64,000 bases of DNA. It comes from Planctomycetota bacterium (lineage in GTDB: Bacteria; Planctomycetota; UBA1135; GCA-002686595). A program made the position numbers and the translations under genes. The stretch spans positions 105,073-169,072 of the forward strand of contig JAJDEW010000045.1 of assembly GCA_029259595.1 (NCBI GenBank). Direction: 5' to 3'. Position 1 is the first letter of the stretch. Every line of letters begins with the position of its first letter. Positions 1 to 7,789 of the stretch are shown one piece after another. The notes under the pieces were generated by a model. It did not search any database. It saw only the letters and a list, made by a program, of their open reading frames with translations, and was not told the DNA's origin.

Positions 1-811
1 CCTTGCGGCTCTCGCCTTCGAGCACGCAACACGGTCCCGACAGCTCGTCCAACCGTGCCGCGAGTGCCGTGTCGAAGGCCTTCTGCGTGACCGGCGCGAG
101 TCCGACCATGCCCAAGATCGAGCTGCGGTGCCCCGCCGCCGCTTCGAGATCCAGCGTCCAGCCCGGACGCAGACGTTCGATTTCGTGCAAGACCAAGGTC
201 TTGCCCACACCCGTCAGGCCGCGCAGCACGATAACGGGCGGCGCCTCCCACGAAGCGAGTCGCGCCAAGACGCTCTTGCGATAGCTCTTGTAGCCGCCGG
301 CGATGCCCACGGCGCGGTCGAGGCCGAGTTGACGCACGAAGGCGAGCACGCTGCGCGAACGCAGGCCACCGCGCCAGCAGTAGAGCACGACCGGGCGGGC
401 GGGGACGGCGGCCTCCGTCGCTTCGAGGCTCTGGTCGAGCATCGCGATGCCGTCCTCGGTCATGCGTTCGAGCCGTGCGCCGTGATCTCCGCTCTCCACG
501 CGCCAGTCCGCCAGGTTGGCGATGCGCTCGACCAGCTCCGTGATCCGTGCGCGCGCGCGCTCCCGCGCCGCGACGAAGGCCACGTCCGGCGAGCTGCGTG
601 CATACAGAGTCCCGACCAGCGCCCGTTCGTCGTCGTCGAACAAGGGCACGGAATACGCGCCGGGGACGTGGTCGACGGCAAACTCGCTCGGACTGCGCAA
701 GTCGATCACGACCGCGTCGCGTCGCGCCCGGAGGCGTTCGAAAGGCAGCATCGGGACGCGGTGACGCACGGCCAGGCCGCTGGCGCTCGCAGGCTCGCAG
801 TCGAGACTCAT
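1..811 (-). CDS. mnmH: tRNA 2-selenouridine/geranyl-2-thiouridine synthase MnmH (SelU), 3' end cut by window edge
   Basis: The 270 visible residues show an N-terminal rhodanese domain followed by a P-loop region, the MnmH/SelU architecture. The rhodanese catalytic loop reads YCWRGGLRSRSV, with the active cysteine near residue 145. The Walker A motif GLTGVGKT lies near residue 197. Family members replace sulfur with selenium in the wobble 2-thiouridine of tRNAs, through a geranylated intermediate, using selenophosphate. The ATG at 811 is chosen because the rhodanese fold starts shortly after it. The C-terminus lies beyond base 1. The active cysteine is further in than in the E. coli protein, so the N-terminal part carries extra residues. 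No selD is visible here. Confidence 0.9.
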   Translation of the reverse strand, partial: MSLDCEPASASGLAVRHRVPMLPFERLRARRDAVVIDLRSPSEFAVDHVPGAYSVPLFDDDERALVGTLYARSSPDVAFVAARERARARITELVERIANLADWRVESGDHGARLERMTEDGIAMLDQSLEATEAAVPARPVVLYCWRGGLRSRSVLAFVRQLGLDRAVGIAGGYKSYRKSVLARLASWEAPPVIVLRGLTGVGKTLVLHEIERLRPGWTLDLEAAAGHRSSILGMVGLAPVTQKAFDTALAARLDELSGPCCVLEGESRK

Positions 812-880
812 CGCGCGCAGTCTAACCTCAGGAGGAGCGCAGCGCGGGAGCCGCGCGCGGACAGGCTCCGTTCGGGAGCC

Positions 881-1792
881 TCAACCGTCGTCGCGAGCCG
901 GTCCGCTAGACGCGGCCTCGTCGCCGCGCCGGCGCTCCTGGCGGTCGTGCACCGCGTCACGCCGGCGTCTTCGACCCTCCTCGGACGAATCTCGCTCGCG
1001 CGCCTCGTGGCCCCGTTCGTGCCTTCGGTCTTCCGGGCCATGACGACCTTCGCCCCAGGCGTGGCGCGGCCCCAACCAGCCGCGGGGAACGTCGAGGACT
1101 TCCACTTGCTCGAGAAACTCGGTGTCGCTCAGCGTCGCGAGGACGTCCCAGGTTTCCTGCGAGAGACCCGGCGGCAAGCCCCGCCGTGCGACCCGGCCCT
1201 CGAAGTGTCGACGCCGCAGGCTGGCAACCGTCTGCGGCAACTCGTCGGCCGGCAGCGTCGCAAGGCGCTCGAGCTCCTCGCGCTCGAGCCCCAGCATCCG
1301 CCCCAGTCGACGAACCAAGAGCCGCGCCTTGTCCCCGTTCTCGCGACAGACGAACGTGCGCAGGAGCTTGCGTCGCTCGGACGGGCTGGCCGCCTCACAG
1401 CGCTCGAGCAAGGCGGGCGGCAGCTTCTCGCGCAGGGTGCGGCCGCGCCGACGCACCTCCGCTTCGACGTGGCGCCGCCAGGTCGCTTCGCGCTTGTCGG
1501 CGGGGAGCTCCCCGATCTCTTCGATCAGTTCGCTCGAGGCCTCGCGCTTGATCTCGCGCTCGAGCTGCATGACGCGGCGGGCACGCGCGAGCAGTGCCTG
1601 GCGATCCTCGACGGGCATGCCGCGCAGCTTTTCGAAGCGCGCCCGCAGGAGGCTGCGCTCGGCCTCGGGCTTTTCGATCCAACGCGCGCGGTGCTCTGCC
1701 ACGCGACGGGCCTCGACCTCCGCCGAACGAGCGGCGAGCGGCACGAACGAGAGGGCTACGAGCACCAGAGCGCGGACGGTTCGCGTGCCCAT
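881..1792 (-). CDS. Secreted Arg/Glu-rich protein, DUF3106-like
   Basis: A 303-residue protein with a signal peptide (hydrophobic residues 8-18, then ARSA), followed by long charged helices rich in Arg, Glu and Leu. Short motifs such as RARFEKLRGMPVEDRQALL resemble DUF3106-type periplasmic proteins. The C-terminal 80 residues are very basic and low in complexity. The ATG shares one base with the stop codon of the anti-sigma gene upstream (TGATG), so translation is probably coupled, and the protein may be an output or sensor of that sigma system. The function is not known. The helical, charged composition would suit a periplasmic chaperone or sensor, but that is inference. Confidence 0.7.
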   Translation of the reverse strand: MGTRTVRALVLVALSFVPLAARSAEVEARRVAEHRARWIEKPEAERSLLRARFEKLRGMPVEDRQALLARARRVMQLEREIKREASSELIEEIGELPADKREATWRRHVEAEVRRRGRTLREKLPPALLERCEAASPSERRKLLRTFVCRENGDKARLLVRRLGRMLGLEREELERLATLPADELPQTVASLRRRHFEGRVARRGLPPGLSQETWDVLATLSDTEFLEQVEVLDVPRGWLGPRHAWGEGRHGPEDRRHERGHEARERDSSEEGRRRRRDAVHDRQERRRGDEAASSGPARDDG

Positions 1793-2562
1793 CAGCCTTC
1801 CTCCTCCTCATCGGGTTCGGGCTCGGACCACGTCTCGATCTCCTCGGGCTCGAGGTAGAAGAGCTCCTCCTCGACGGGTTCGAGGTCGGCCACGACGAAG
1901 TCGAGGTCGCTGCTCGTCAGAAGCTCCCAGTTCTCCAACACGTCCAGCGCGGCGAGGAGCTCCTCCTCGACCTCGAGCCCCGCCACTTCGACGGGCTTCG
2001 AGCTCGACGGAGAGCTGGTCGCGACGAAACGGACGAGAAAGAAGCCGACGAGGAGGGCCGCGGCGAGGGCGGCTGATCGGGACCGTCGCCAGGACCGCAC
2101 GGGATGGCGTTCGGCAGCCAGGCCAGCGAGCACGTGCGACGCTAGTTCGGCCGGAACTTCGGGCTCCGGAACGCGCTCGAGCAGACGGTCCAAGCGCTCG
2201 CTCGCTCCGTCACCGGCGCGCTCGGGCGCGAGCCCGGCGAGCACACGTGCCCCGAGCCCGAGCGGCGTGCGCGCGGGTCGATCCAATTCGAGCAGGTCGT
2301 CCAGATGCGCGGGCAACCGGGTCGCTTCGTCGCTCCGGCTCCGCAAGCGCGCGAGCACACGCTGGACGAGGTCGCTCGGCAGCGACGGCTCGGGCAACGA
2401 GGCCAGCAGGACGTCGAGCGCCTCTTCGGCCGCGAGCAGCGCGCGGCAGTCCTGACAAGCGAACAGGTGCGCGTGCCAGGCGAGTTCGAGCGGTCGCTCG
2501 CCCTCCCGGGCGCACAGCGCGCGTTCGAGCCGCCCACGAAAGCGTGAACAGTCGGGCTTCAT
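1792..2562 (-). CDS. Zinc-type anti-sigma factor, membrane anchored
   Basis: A 256-residue protein. Near its N-terminus it has an H-x3-C-x2-C zinc anti-sigma motif (HLFACQDC). A long Leu/Pro/Arg-rich linker follows, then one membrane helix (AALAAALLVGFFLVRFVA) and a strongly acidic C-terminal tail. The ATG at 2562 overlaps the ECF sigma stop codon by four bases (ATGA), the usual arrangement of a sigma gene with its cognate anti-sigma. The reading frame stays open further upstream, but that part overlaps the sigma gene and is not protein-like. The expected role is to hold the sigma factor at the inner membrane until a signal releases it. Confidence 0.85.
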   Translation of the reverse strand: MKPDCSRFRGRLERALCAREGERPLELAWHAHLFACQDCRALLAAEEALDVLLASLPEPSLPSDLVQRVLARLRSRSDEATRLPAHLDDLLELDRPARTPLGLGARVLAGLAPERAGDGASERLDRLLERVPEPEVPAELASHVLAGLAAERHPVRSWRRSRSAALAAALLVGFFLVRFVATSSPSSSKPVEVAGLEVEEELLAALDVLENWELLTSSDLDFVVADLEPVEEELFYLEPEEIETWSEPEPDEEEEG

Positions 2563-3212
2563 CCCGCGGTCTCCTCCTGGAGAAACGGAGCCAACGTGAT
2601 GCGCAGGCACTCGCGCGCCCGGTGGATCATCGACTTCACGGCCTTTTCGGTGGTGTCCATCACGGTGGCGATCTCGACGTAGGGCAGCTCCTCGTACTTT
2701 GCGAGGATCAGAGCCAAGCGTTGGCGATCGGGGAGCTCGGCGATGGCCGAGCGAACGGCCTGGACGACATCGTCCTCCTCGAGCCCCGCCTCGGGGCGTT
2801 CGATCCGTTCGTCCTCCCACTCGCTGGTTCCGCCGGCTTCGGTCGGGCGGCTCTGAAGGGCCTCGAGCGAAACGTCCTGGTTGCGGCGTCGTTCCCGTTC
2901 GTTGACGCAAAGGTTGAAGACGATGCGGTAGAGCCAGGTCGTGAACCGTGCGCTGGGACGGTAGCGAGCCCGGGCGCGGACGACGCGCAGGAAGACCTCC
3001 TGAACGTAGTCCTCACGGGCCGCCACGGGTCCGAGGAAGCGGGTCAACAGGGCCCAGACCTGCCCCGAATACGACTCGACGAGCCGGTCGAAGGCGCTCT
3101 CGTCCCCGGCCTGGTAGTCCAGCATCCAGCCCACGCCGGGATCCACGGGGGCGGAACCGGGGAGCGGGCCGGAGGAGGACTCGGGCGCTGGTTCGAAGGG
3201 CACGGAGAGCAT
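2559..3212 (-). CDS. ECF-family RNA polymerase sigma factor
   Basis: 217 residues from the ATG at 3212 (MLSVPFEP). Region 2 is seen in AFDRLVESYSGQVWALLTRF, continuing to RFTTWLYRIVFNLCVNERER. Region 4 is seen in IAELPDRQRLALILAKYEEL with the helix-turn-helix VEIATVMDTTEKAVKSMIHR. The frame is open to 3344, but that extension would overlap lepB and lacks sigma features. The sigma, anti-sigma and DUF3106-like genes form an overlapping operon, so this is probably an envelope-stress or surface-responsive regulator. Its regulon cannot be read from this window. Confidence 0.92.
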   Translation of the reverse strand: MLSVPFEPAPESSSGPLPGSAPVDPGVGWMLDYQAGDESAFDRLVESYSGQVWALLTRFLGPVAAREDYVQEVFLRVVRARARYRPSARFTTWLYRIVFNLCVNERERRRNQDVSLEALQSRPTEAGGTSEWEDERIERPEAGLEEDDVVQAVRSAIAELPDRQRLALILAKYEELPYVEIATVMDTTEKAVKSMIHRARECLRITLAPFLQEETAG

Positions 3213-3307
3213 CGTGGGTGGCGGAATCGACGAAGCCGCGTTCGTCCAACCCTCGCCTTGCGCCCGGGTTTCGCGCAAGTCCCGATTTTCGGCCCACGCG
3301 AGAGACC

Positions 3308-4522
3308 TCAACGCCGCAGCCGGCGCGCCCGCCCCCAGGGCCACACGACGGCCAGCGGGCGGCCCACGATCGAGCTCCGCGAAACCGGGCCGAAGTGGCG
3401 GGAGTCGTGCGAGAGCGTGGAATTGTCGCCCAGGACGAAGTACTCGGCCGGTCCGAGGGACAGGTAGGACGAGGTCGCGAACTCACCGCTCTCGGTGAAG
3501 TAGAGGTCCCGCAGGACGACGATCGAGCGAAAGCGCGCCACGCAGCGCTCGGCGCCGAAGCCGACACGCTGGCCGAAGCTCTTCTGTCCGATCCGGAGCT
3601 CGGCCGGGTGGGGCACGTTCTCGGCATAGGTCGCGGCCACGACGCGGCGTCCGTCGAGCTCGAACGCGAGGTGGTTGTCGACGTTACGGAAGCTCACGCG
3701 CTGCCACCGACCCGGCTCCAACGCGATCGGTGCCTCGGCCAAGAGCTGGAGTCGTTCGCGCGGATCGACGCGTTGCAGCGTCTCCGGGTTGCGCCGCAGG
3801 AGCTGGACGCGAAAGCCGCCGGCCCAGTCCGATTCGATGCAGGCCTGGAAGGTGTCCGACTGCTCGGTCAATTGAAAGCGCAGGCGCGCTTCGGGCGAAT
3901 CGAGCGGGTCCTCGAGCAAGACCTCGCACTCGAGGATGCCGTCGTTCACCTGACGCAAGCCGTGGATCCAACGCTGCTCGTGATCGAAGTAGCTGTCGTC
4001 GAGGTCCTTGTGGAGGAACATCATGCCCCGATCGGCGTCACGTCGGATCTCGCGCGCATCGACACGCCAGCCGTCCGCCTCCCGGGTCCAGCGCTCGTGG
4101 GCGAAGTTGAAGTTGTCCCCCACGTCCAGGACACGATCGTCGAAGACGGGAATCGGCGCGGGACGCTCGACCTCCTCCGGGAGCCGCCGCCCTTCGATCA
4201 GAACGTCGCCTTCCGATAGGAGGACGGACTCACCCGGCAAGCCGACGATCCGCTTCAAGACCGGATCCCCCCCGTCGGGTGGATTCACGACGACGAGGTC
4301 GAAGCGCGCGAGCTCCGGGTTGCGCTCGTAGCGGACCAGCACGACCTCGTCGAGCTCGTCGAGCCCCGTCCGATCCGCTCCCCCGAAGACGGTCGGGCGC
4401 ATGGAGCCGCTGCGAACCGGATAGACGTCCGCCACGAAGGACTTCACGAGTAGCAGGACGAAGAGCGCGATCGCCAGCGCCCAGAGCAGCCGCGCCGTTC
4501 GTTGTTTCCCGGAGCCCGTCAT
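3308..4522 (-). CDS. lepB: Signal peptidase I with a large inserted domain
   Basis: 404 residues from the ATG at 4522. One membrane helix (residues 11-27) is followed by the catalytic serine in SGSMRPTVF (Ser40), the general-base lysine in DPVLKRIVGLPGE (Lys90), and the C-terminal box GDNSTLSHDSRHFG (365-378). All elements needed for cleaving Sec and Tat signal peptides are therefore present. About 240 residues between residue 115 and residue 355 do not belong to the usual peptidase fold. They look beta-rich, with a stretch such as WQRVSFRNVDNHLAFELDGR that resembles LamG/DUF1080-type jelly rolls. It lies 8 bp downstream of mgtE. The next gene down, the sigma factor, starts 95 bp later. Confidence 0.93.
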   Translation of the reverse strand: MTGSGKQRTARLLWALAIALFVLLLVKSFVADVYPVRSGSMRPTVFGGADRTGLDELDEVVLVRYERNPELARFDLVVVNPPDGGDPVLKRIVGLPGESVLLSEGDVLIEGRRLPEEVERPAPIPVFDDRVLDVGDNFNFAHERWTREADGWRVDAREIRRDADRGMMFLHKDLDDSYFDHEQRWIHGLRQVNDGILECEVLLEDPLDSPEARLRFQLTEQSDTFQACIESDWAGGFRVQLLRRNPETLQRVDPRERLQLLAEAPIALEPGRWQRVSFRNVDNHLAFELDGRRVVAATYAENVPHPAELRIGQKSFGQRVGFGAERCVARFRSIVVLRDLYFTESGEFATSSYLSLGPAEYFVLGDNSTLSHDSRHFGPVSRSSIVGRPLAVVWPWGRARRLRR

Positions 4523-4530
4523 CCCCCCAT

Positions 4531-5901
4531 TCAGGCGAGTCCCAGCGTGAGGTGGGCAACGCCGACGAAGATCGCGGCGCCGGAAATGTCGCTGAGCGTG
4601 ATCAGGAACGGCCCGGCGACGATCGCCGGATCGATGCCGAAGCGCTGGCAGCTCATCGGAACGACGCAGCCGAGAAACGACGCCCACGTGACGGCCACGA
4701 CGATCGCGCAACCGAGCGCCAAGCCGAAGCTGAAGTTCGTGGGGTCCCCTTCCATGAAGGTCGCGACGCACATGGTGGCAGCGCCGCACAAGAGCCCGAT
4801 CATGAGCCCGACGATGACTTCCGAGCCCAGAACCGACGACTCCCGTTCCTGCGAGAGCTCGCCGGTCGCGTAGGCGCGCACGAGGATGGTCGAGGACTGG
4901 ATGCCGACGTTGCCCGCCAGTCCGATGATGATCGGGAGATAGCGCAGGATGTCGATCCTGCCCGCTTCCCCTCCCCCCGGCAGGGCCTTGTCGAGGATGA
5001 AGGCGGTCACGAGGCCGCCCACCACGGTCAGCGCCTGGAGCGGGATCCGTGTGCGCACGCGGGCGCTGATCGAGAGGTGCGTCTGCTCGTCCGGCGACGT
5101 GCCGACCAGGCGGCGGATGTCCTCCTCGACCTCGTCCTCGAGGGCCTCGAGCGCGTCCTCGGCGGACACGACCCCGATCAGGACGCCTTGGTCGTCGACG
5201 ACCGGTACGGCCGAGAGCGAGTACTTGCTGACGAGGTTGCCGACCTCTTCCTGGTCCTCGTCGACTCCGACCGTGATGACGTCGTCGTCCATCACCTCCG
5301 CGACGGGGGTGTGGATGCCGGTCGTCAAGAGCTCGCGATCGGAGACAAAGCCCACGGGGCGGCCGTTCTCGTCGACGACGAAGACGCCGATCTCTTCTTC
5401 GCCGGCGGGACCCTCCTCGGAACGGATCTCCTTGATCGCGTCGCCGACGTGCACGTCGCTTTGGACCGTGACGAACTCGCTCGTCATCAGGCCGCCGGCG
5501 GTGTCCGCCTCGTAGCTCGCCAGCTCGCGCAGACCTTGCGCGCGTTCGAAGTCGACGCGGCGCAACACACGTTCCGCGGTCTTCTCGTCCGTCAGTGCGA
5601 GGAGGTCGACGACCTCGTCGGCGGGCATCTCCTCGATGACTTGACGAAGCTCTTCCTCGTTGAGCCCGGCGAGGAGAGTCTGGCGTACCGGATCCTCGGA
5701 AAAGAGCAGCAGCTCGACACGACCCTCGAGGTCGAGTGCGGCAAACACGCGCGCGACCTCGAGCTCTTCCAGCTCGTACAACCACTCCGCGAGATCGGCC
5801 GCGCGAACGTCCGACAGGAAGGTGTCGAGCGGTGTAGCACCACCCGCGAGGATCTCCTGGAGGTCCTTGAGTTCGGGCCGCTTTTCGGGTTCGGGTTGCA
5901 T
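4531..5901 (-). CDS. mgtE: Magnesium transporter MgtE
   Basis: 456 residues with the standard MgtE order. The helical N domain covers residues 1-140, including EEMPADEVVDLLALTDEKTA. Two CBS domains cover about 145-265. A membrane domain of about five helices (290-456) contains the pore-family sequence LPIIIGLAGNVGIQSSTILV. The protein is a dimeric Mg2+ channel of the inner membrane, gated by Mg2+ bound to the N and CBS domains, several acidic residues of which are visible. Length and domains are normal. It is separated by 84 bp from the ILEI-like gene upstream and runs on into lepB. Confidence 0.96.
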   Translation of the reverse strand: MQPEPEKRPELKDLQEILAGGATPLDTFLSDVRAADLAEWLYELEELEVARVFAALDLEGRVELLLFSEDPVRQTLLAGLNEEELRQVIEEMPADEVVDLLALTDEKTAERVLRRVDFERAQGLRELASYEADTAGGLMTSEFVTVQSDVHVGDAIKEIRSEEGPAGEEEIGVFVVDENGRPVGFVSDRELLTTGIHTPVAEVMDDDVITVGVDEDQEEVGNLVSKYSLSAVPVVDDQGVLIGVVSAEDALEALEDEVEEDIRRLVGTSPDEQTHLSISARVRTRIPLQALTVVGGLVTAFILDKALPGGGEAGRIDILRYLPIIIGLAGNVGIQSSTILVRAYATGELSQERESSVLGSEVIVGLMIGLLCGAATMCVATFMEGDPTNFSFGLALGCAIVVAVTWASFLGCVVPMSCQRFGIDPAIVAGPFLITLSDISGAAIFVGVAHLTLGLA

Positions 5902-5985
5902 CCTGCGAGGTCTCGCGAACGTAGCAGGATACCCGCGCGCGAGGGGCGAGGGTGAGCGCCGATCAGCCGGGACTTCGGTCGGAGG

Positions 5986-7062
5986 TCAATCCGCCCGGTA
6001 AACGAGGAGTGGTTTGCCCCACAGAGCCAGGTCGGCGCTCCCGTGTCCGAGGGGCTCGACCCGCAGCTCGATCCGGACCTTGCGCGCGGCGAAGGGCGCG
6101 AGATCGACATTCCATGGCAACCAGCTTCGTGGCGGAGCGCGCGGGTCGAGGGTTTCGGTATGCACCGACGTAGCGTCGACCCACAGCTCGAAGCGTGCGC
6201 CGTCGCTCTGCGCCCACGCTCCGTCCCGCAGACCGATCGCGCCCGTGAAGCGCGGCTCGGAACCGAGCGGCACCTGGTCCCAGACGACCGAACGATGGCC
6301 GCCTTGCTTGGGACGGGGCGGGACGAAGATCGCGGGCAGACGGACGCCACCCACGGGAGCACCGTCGACCCGGACGACGTCCTCCGTACGGTCGGCGCAG
6401 TCCAGCTCGTCCTCGAGCGCCACCTCGACGCGTCCCCGAGCTTCGACCCGCACGAAGTCCGAAGCGTCGCCCGCCCCCGCTCCGTCCGCGTGCAGGACCC
6501 ACGCCAGGACAACGCCCGACTCCGTCGAGACGCCCTCGGCGAGCGCAACCCAACCGCCGCGGCTCCGGCGCCCGATCCAGGCCCAGCTGACCGATGCGGA
6601 CGCGAGCTCCCGGGCCGAGCTGCGTGCGCCCAGGTTCGCGAGCAATCCGGCGACGTCCTCCGGTGCGGCGGCGAAGGCCCCGGTGCTCGCCAGGACGAGC
6701 GTGGAACCGAGCGGTAGCCCGTCCAGAAAGGTCGCGCAGGCCCGGCGCCCGTCCGCCTCGGCGAGCTGGAAGCGCTCGTGGCCACGCAGCTCGAGCGCGG
6801 CGTCGACCCAGGCTGCCCGCAGCCCGGCCCGGTTCTCCTCGAAGCGCAGGATCGAGTCGCCGATCAGGATCGCGGACGACATCGTTTCGACCCCGCCCGG
6901 CACGGTTCCCGCCGGAAGGAGGGACCCCTTGGCCGCGGCGAGCACGGCGAGGCTGCCGCCCGGGTGTGCGAGCGCGCCGGGGACGTCGCGTTCGTGCCGC
7001 AGGAGACGTGCGCCGAGCGCGAAGAGCACCAAGGTCAGCGCGAGTGCGAGAACGGAGCGCAT
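5986..7062 (-). CDS. Secreted ILEI-like (interleukin-like EMT inducer domain) protein with C-terminal jelly-roll
   Basis: 358 residues with an N-terminal membrane helix or signal peptide (SVLALALTLVLFALGARLL). Residues about 65-175 read like the ILEI/FAM3-type domain: CATFLDGLPLGSTLVLAST, then VAGLLANLGARSSARELASA and a Ser-Trp-x-x-Ile-Gly ending (SWAWIG). The C-terminal 110 residues (NVDLAPFAARKVRIELRVEP) resemble a carbohydrate-binding or NPCBM-like beta sandwich. The start lies one base past the VTC gene stop, as the last gene of the DUF4956-CotH-VTC run. ILEI domains in bacteria are thought to bind carbohydrate or protein at the cell surface. The family call is from memory of the pattern and is moderate. 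Confidence 0.68.
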   Translation of the reverse strand: MRSVLALALTLVLFALGARLLRHERDVPGALAHPGGSLAVLAAAKGSLLPAGTVPGGVETMSSAILIGDSILRFEENRAGLRAAWVDAALELRGHERFQLAEADGRRACATFLDGLPLGSTLVLASTGAFAAAPEDVAGLLANLGARSSARELASASVSWAWIGRRSRGGWVALAEGVSTESGVVLAWVLHADGAGAGDASDFVRVEARGRVEVALEDELDCADRTEDVVRVDGAPVGGVRLPAIFVPPRPKQGGHRSVVWDQVPLGSEPRFTGAIGLRDGAWAQSDGARFELWVDATSVHTETLDPRAPPRSWLPWNVDLAPFAARKVRIELRVEPLGHGSADLALWGKPLLVYRAD

Positions 7063-7063
7063 C

Positions 7064-7789
7064 TCAGTCGCCCAGGAAGGACGGCAGGGGACCTTGCCCG
7101 GGGGCGGACGCGAGCACGAACTTCGAGCAACGGTCGACGACGACCGGCAGCGCTCCGATCAGTTGGCGCGCCACGTCGTGGTGACCGGGCGCACACTTGG
7201 CTTCGAGGATCAGGATGCGGGGCAGCAACGTCCGTGCGCTCGAAGTGATCCGCGCTGCCAAGCGCAGATCGAAGGCCTGAAGGTCGCGATCGAGCGTGAC
7301 GCGCACGAGTCCGTCGGCCGTCGTCCAGTACTCACGTTGGTACGCGATCCACTGGACAGGGTCGAGGCCGGCGAGCGCCGCGCGCCAACGGCCGTCCACT
7401 CCGGCCTGAACGTCGGCCGCGAAGTCCCGGCGGCGCGCACCTTCCACGTCGATGTCGCCCGCGACGCGCGTCGTCTCCTTCCAACCCAGCGCGTTCTCGC
7501 GCTCCTTGCGCTCGAGCTGCCCCGCGAGGCCCGTCGTGGCGTCACCGTACCAGCGATAGCGCAGCTTCGTGCGGCGGCTGACGCCGGCCAGGTTCTCCTC
7601 GAGCGCTCGGTTGCGGTCCGTGTCGAAGTAGACGCTCTGCACGCGACGCGGCGGAAAGAGGATTCGCAGGGCGAACGGGTGCAGCCGCAGGGCCATCACG
7701 AGGCGCGCGTAGGCCGACTCTTCACAGACAGCCTTCAACTCGTAGCGCAGGGATTCCGCCCGAGCGCGGTGCTCAGGACTACTGTCCAA
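7064..7789 (-). CDS. VTC-domain (polyphosphate polymerase-type) protein
   Basis: About 241 residues if translation starts at the TTG at 7789, which has an AGGG nine bases upstream and overlaps the CotH stop by 11 bp. An ATG at 7888 would overlap CotH by 110 bp and adds non-family sequence. VTC tunnel elements are clear: RYELKAV, VQSVYFDT, RRTKLRYRWYGD, LERKER, YQREYWTTADGLVRVTLDRD, ILILEAKCAPG and SKF. The eukaryotic VTC4 catalytic domain makes polyphosphate from ATP. Bacterial VTC proteins next to CotH and DUF4956 are common but less well characterised. The basic tunnel residues look retained, so catalytic activity is plausible. Confidence 0.85.
   Translation of the reverse strand: MDSSPEHRARAESLRYELKAVCEESAYARLVMALRLHPFALRILFPPRRVQSVYFDTDRNRALEENLAGVSRRTKLRYRWYGDATTGLAGQLERKERENALGWKETTRVAGDIDVEGARRRDFAADVQAGVDGRWRAALAGLDPVQWIAYQREYWTTADGLVRVTLDRDLQAFDLRLAARITSSARTLLPRILILEAKCAPGHHDVARQLIGALPVVVDRCSKFVLASAPGQGPLPSFLGD

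Noticed and set aside
1122..3467. A 781-residue plus-strand frame rich in Arg and Ser
   Set aside because: Low-complexity shadow of the anti-sigma and sigma genes.
4579..5955. Plus-strand Asp/Val-rich frame opposite mgtE
   Set aside because: Mirror image of the acidic MgtE coding sequence, which has full family motifs on the other strand.
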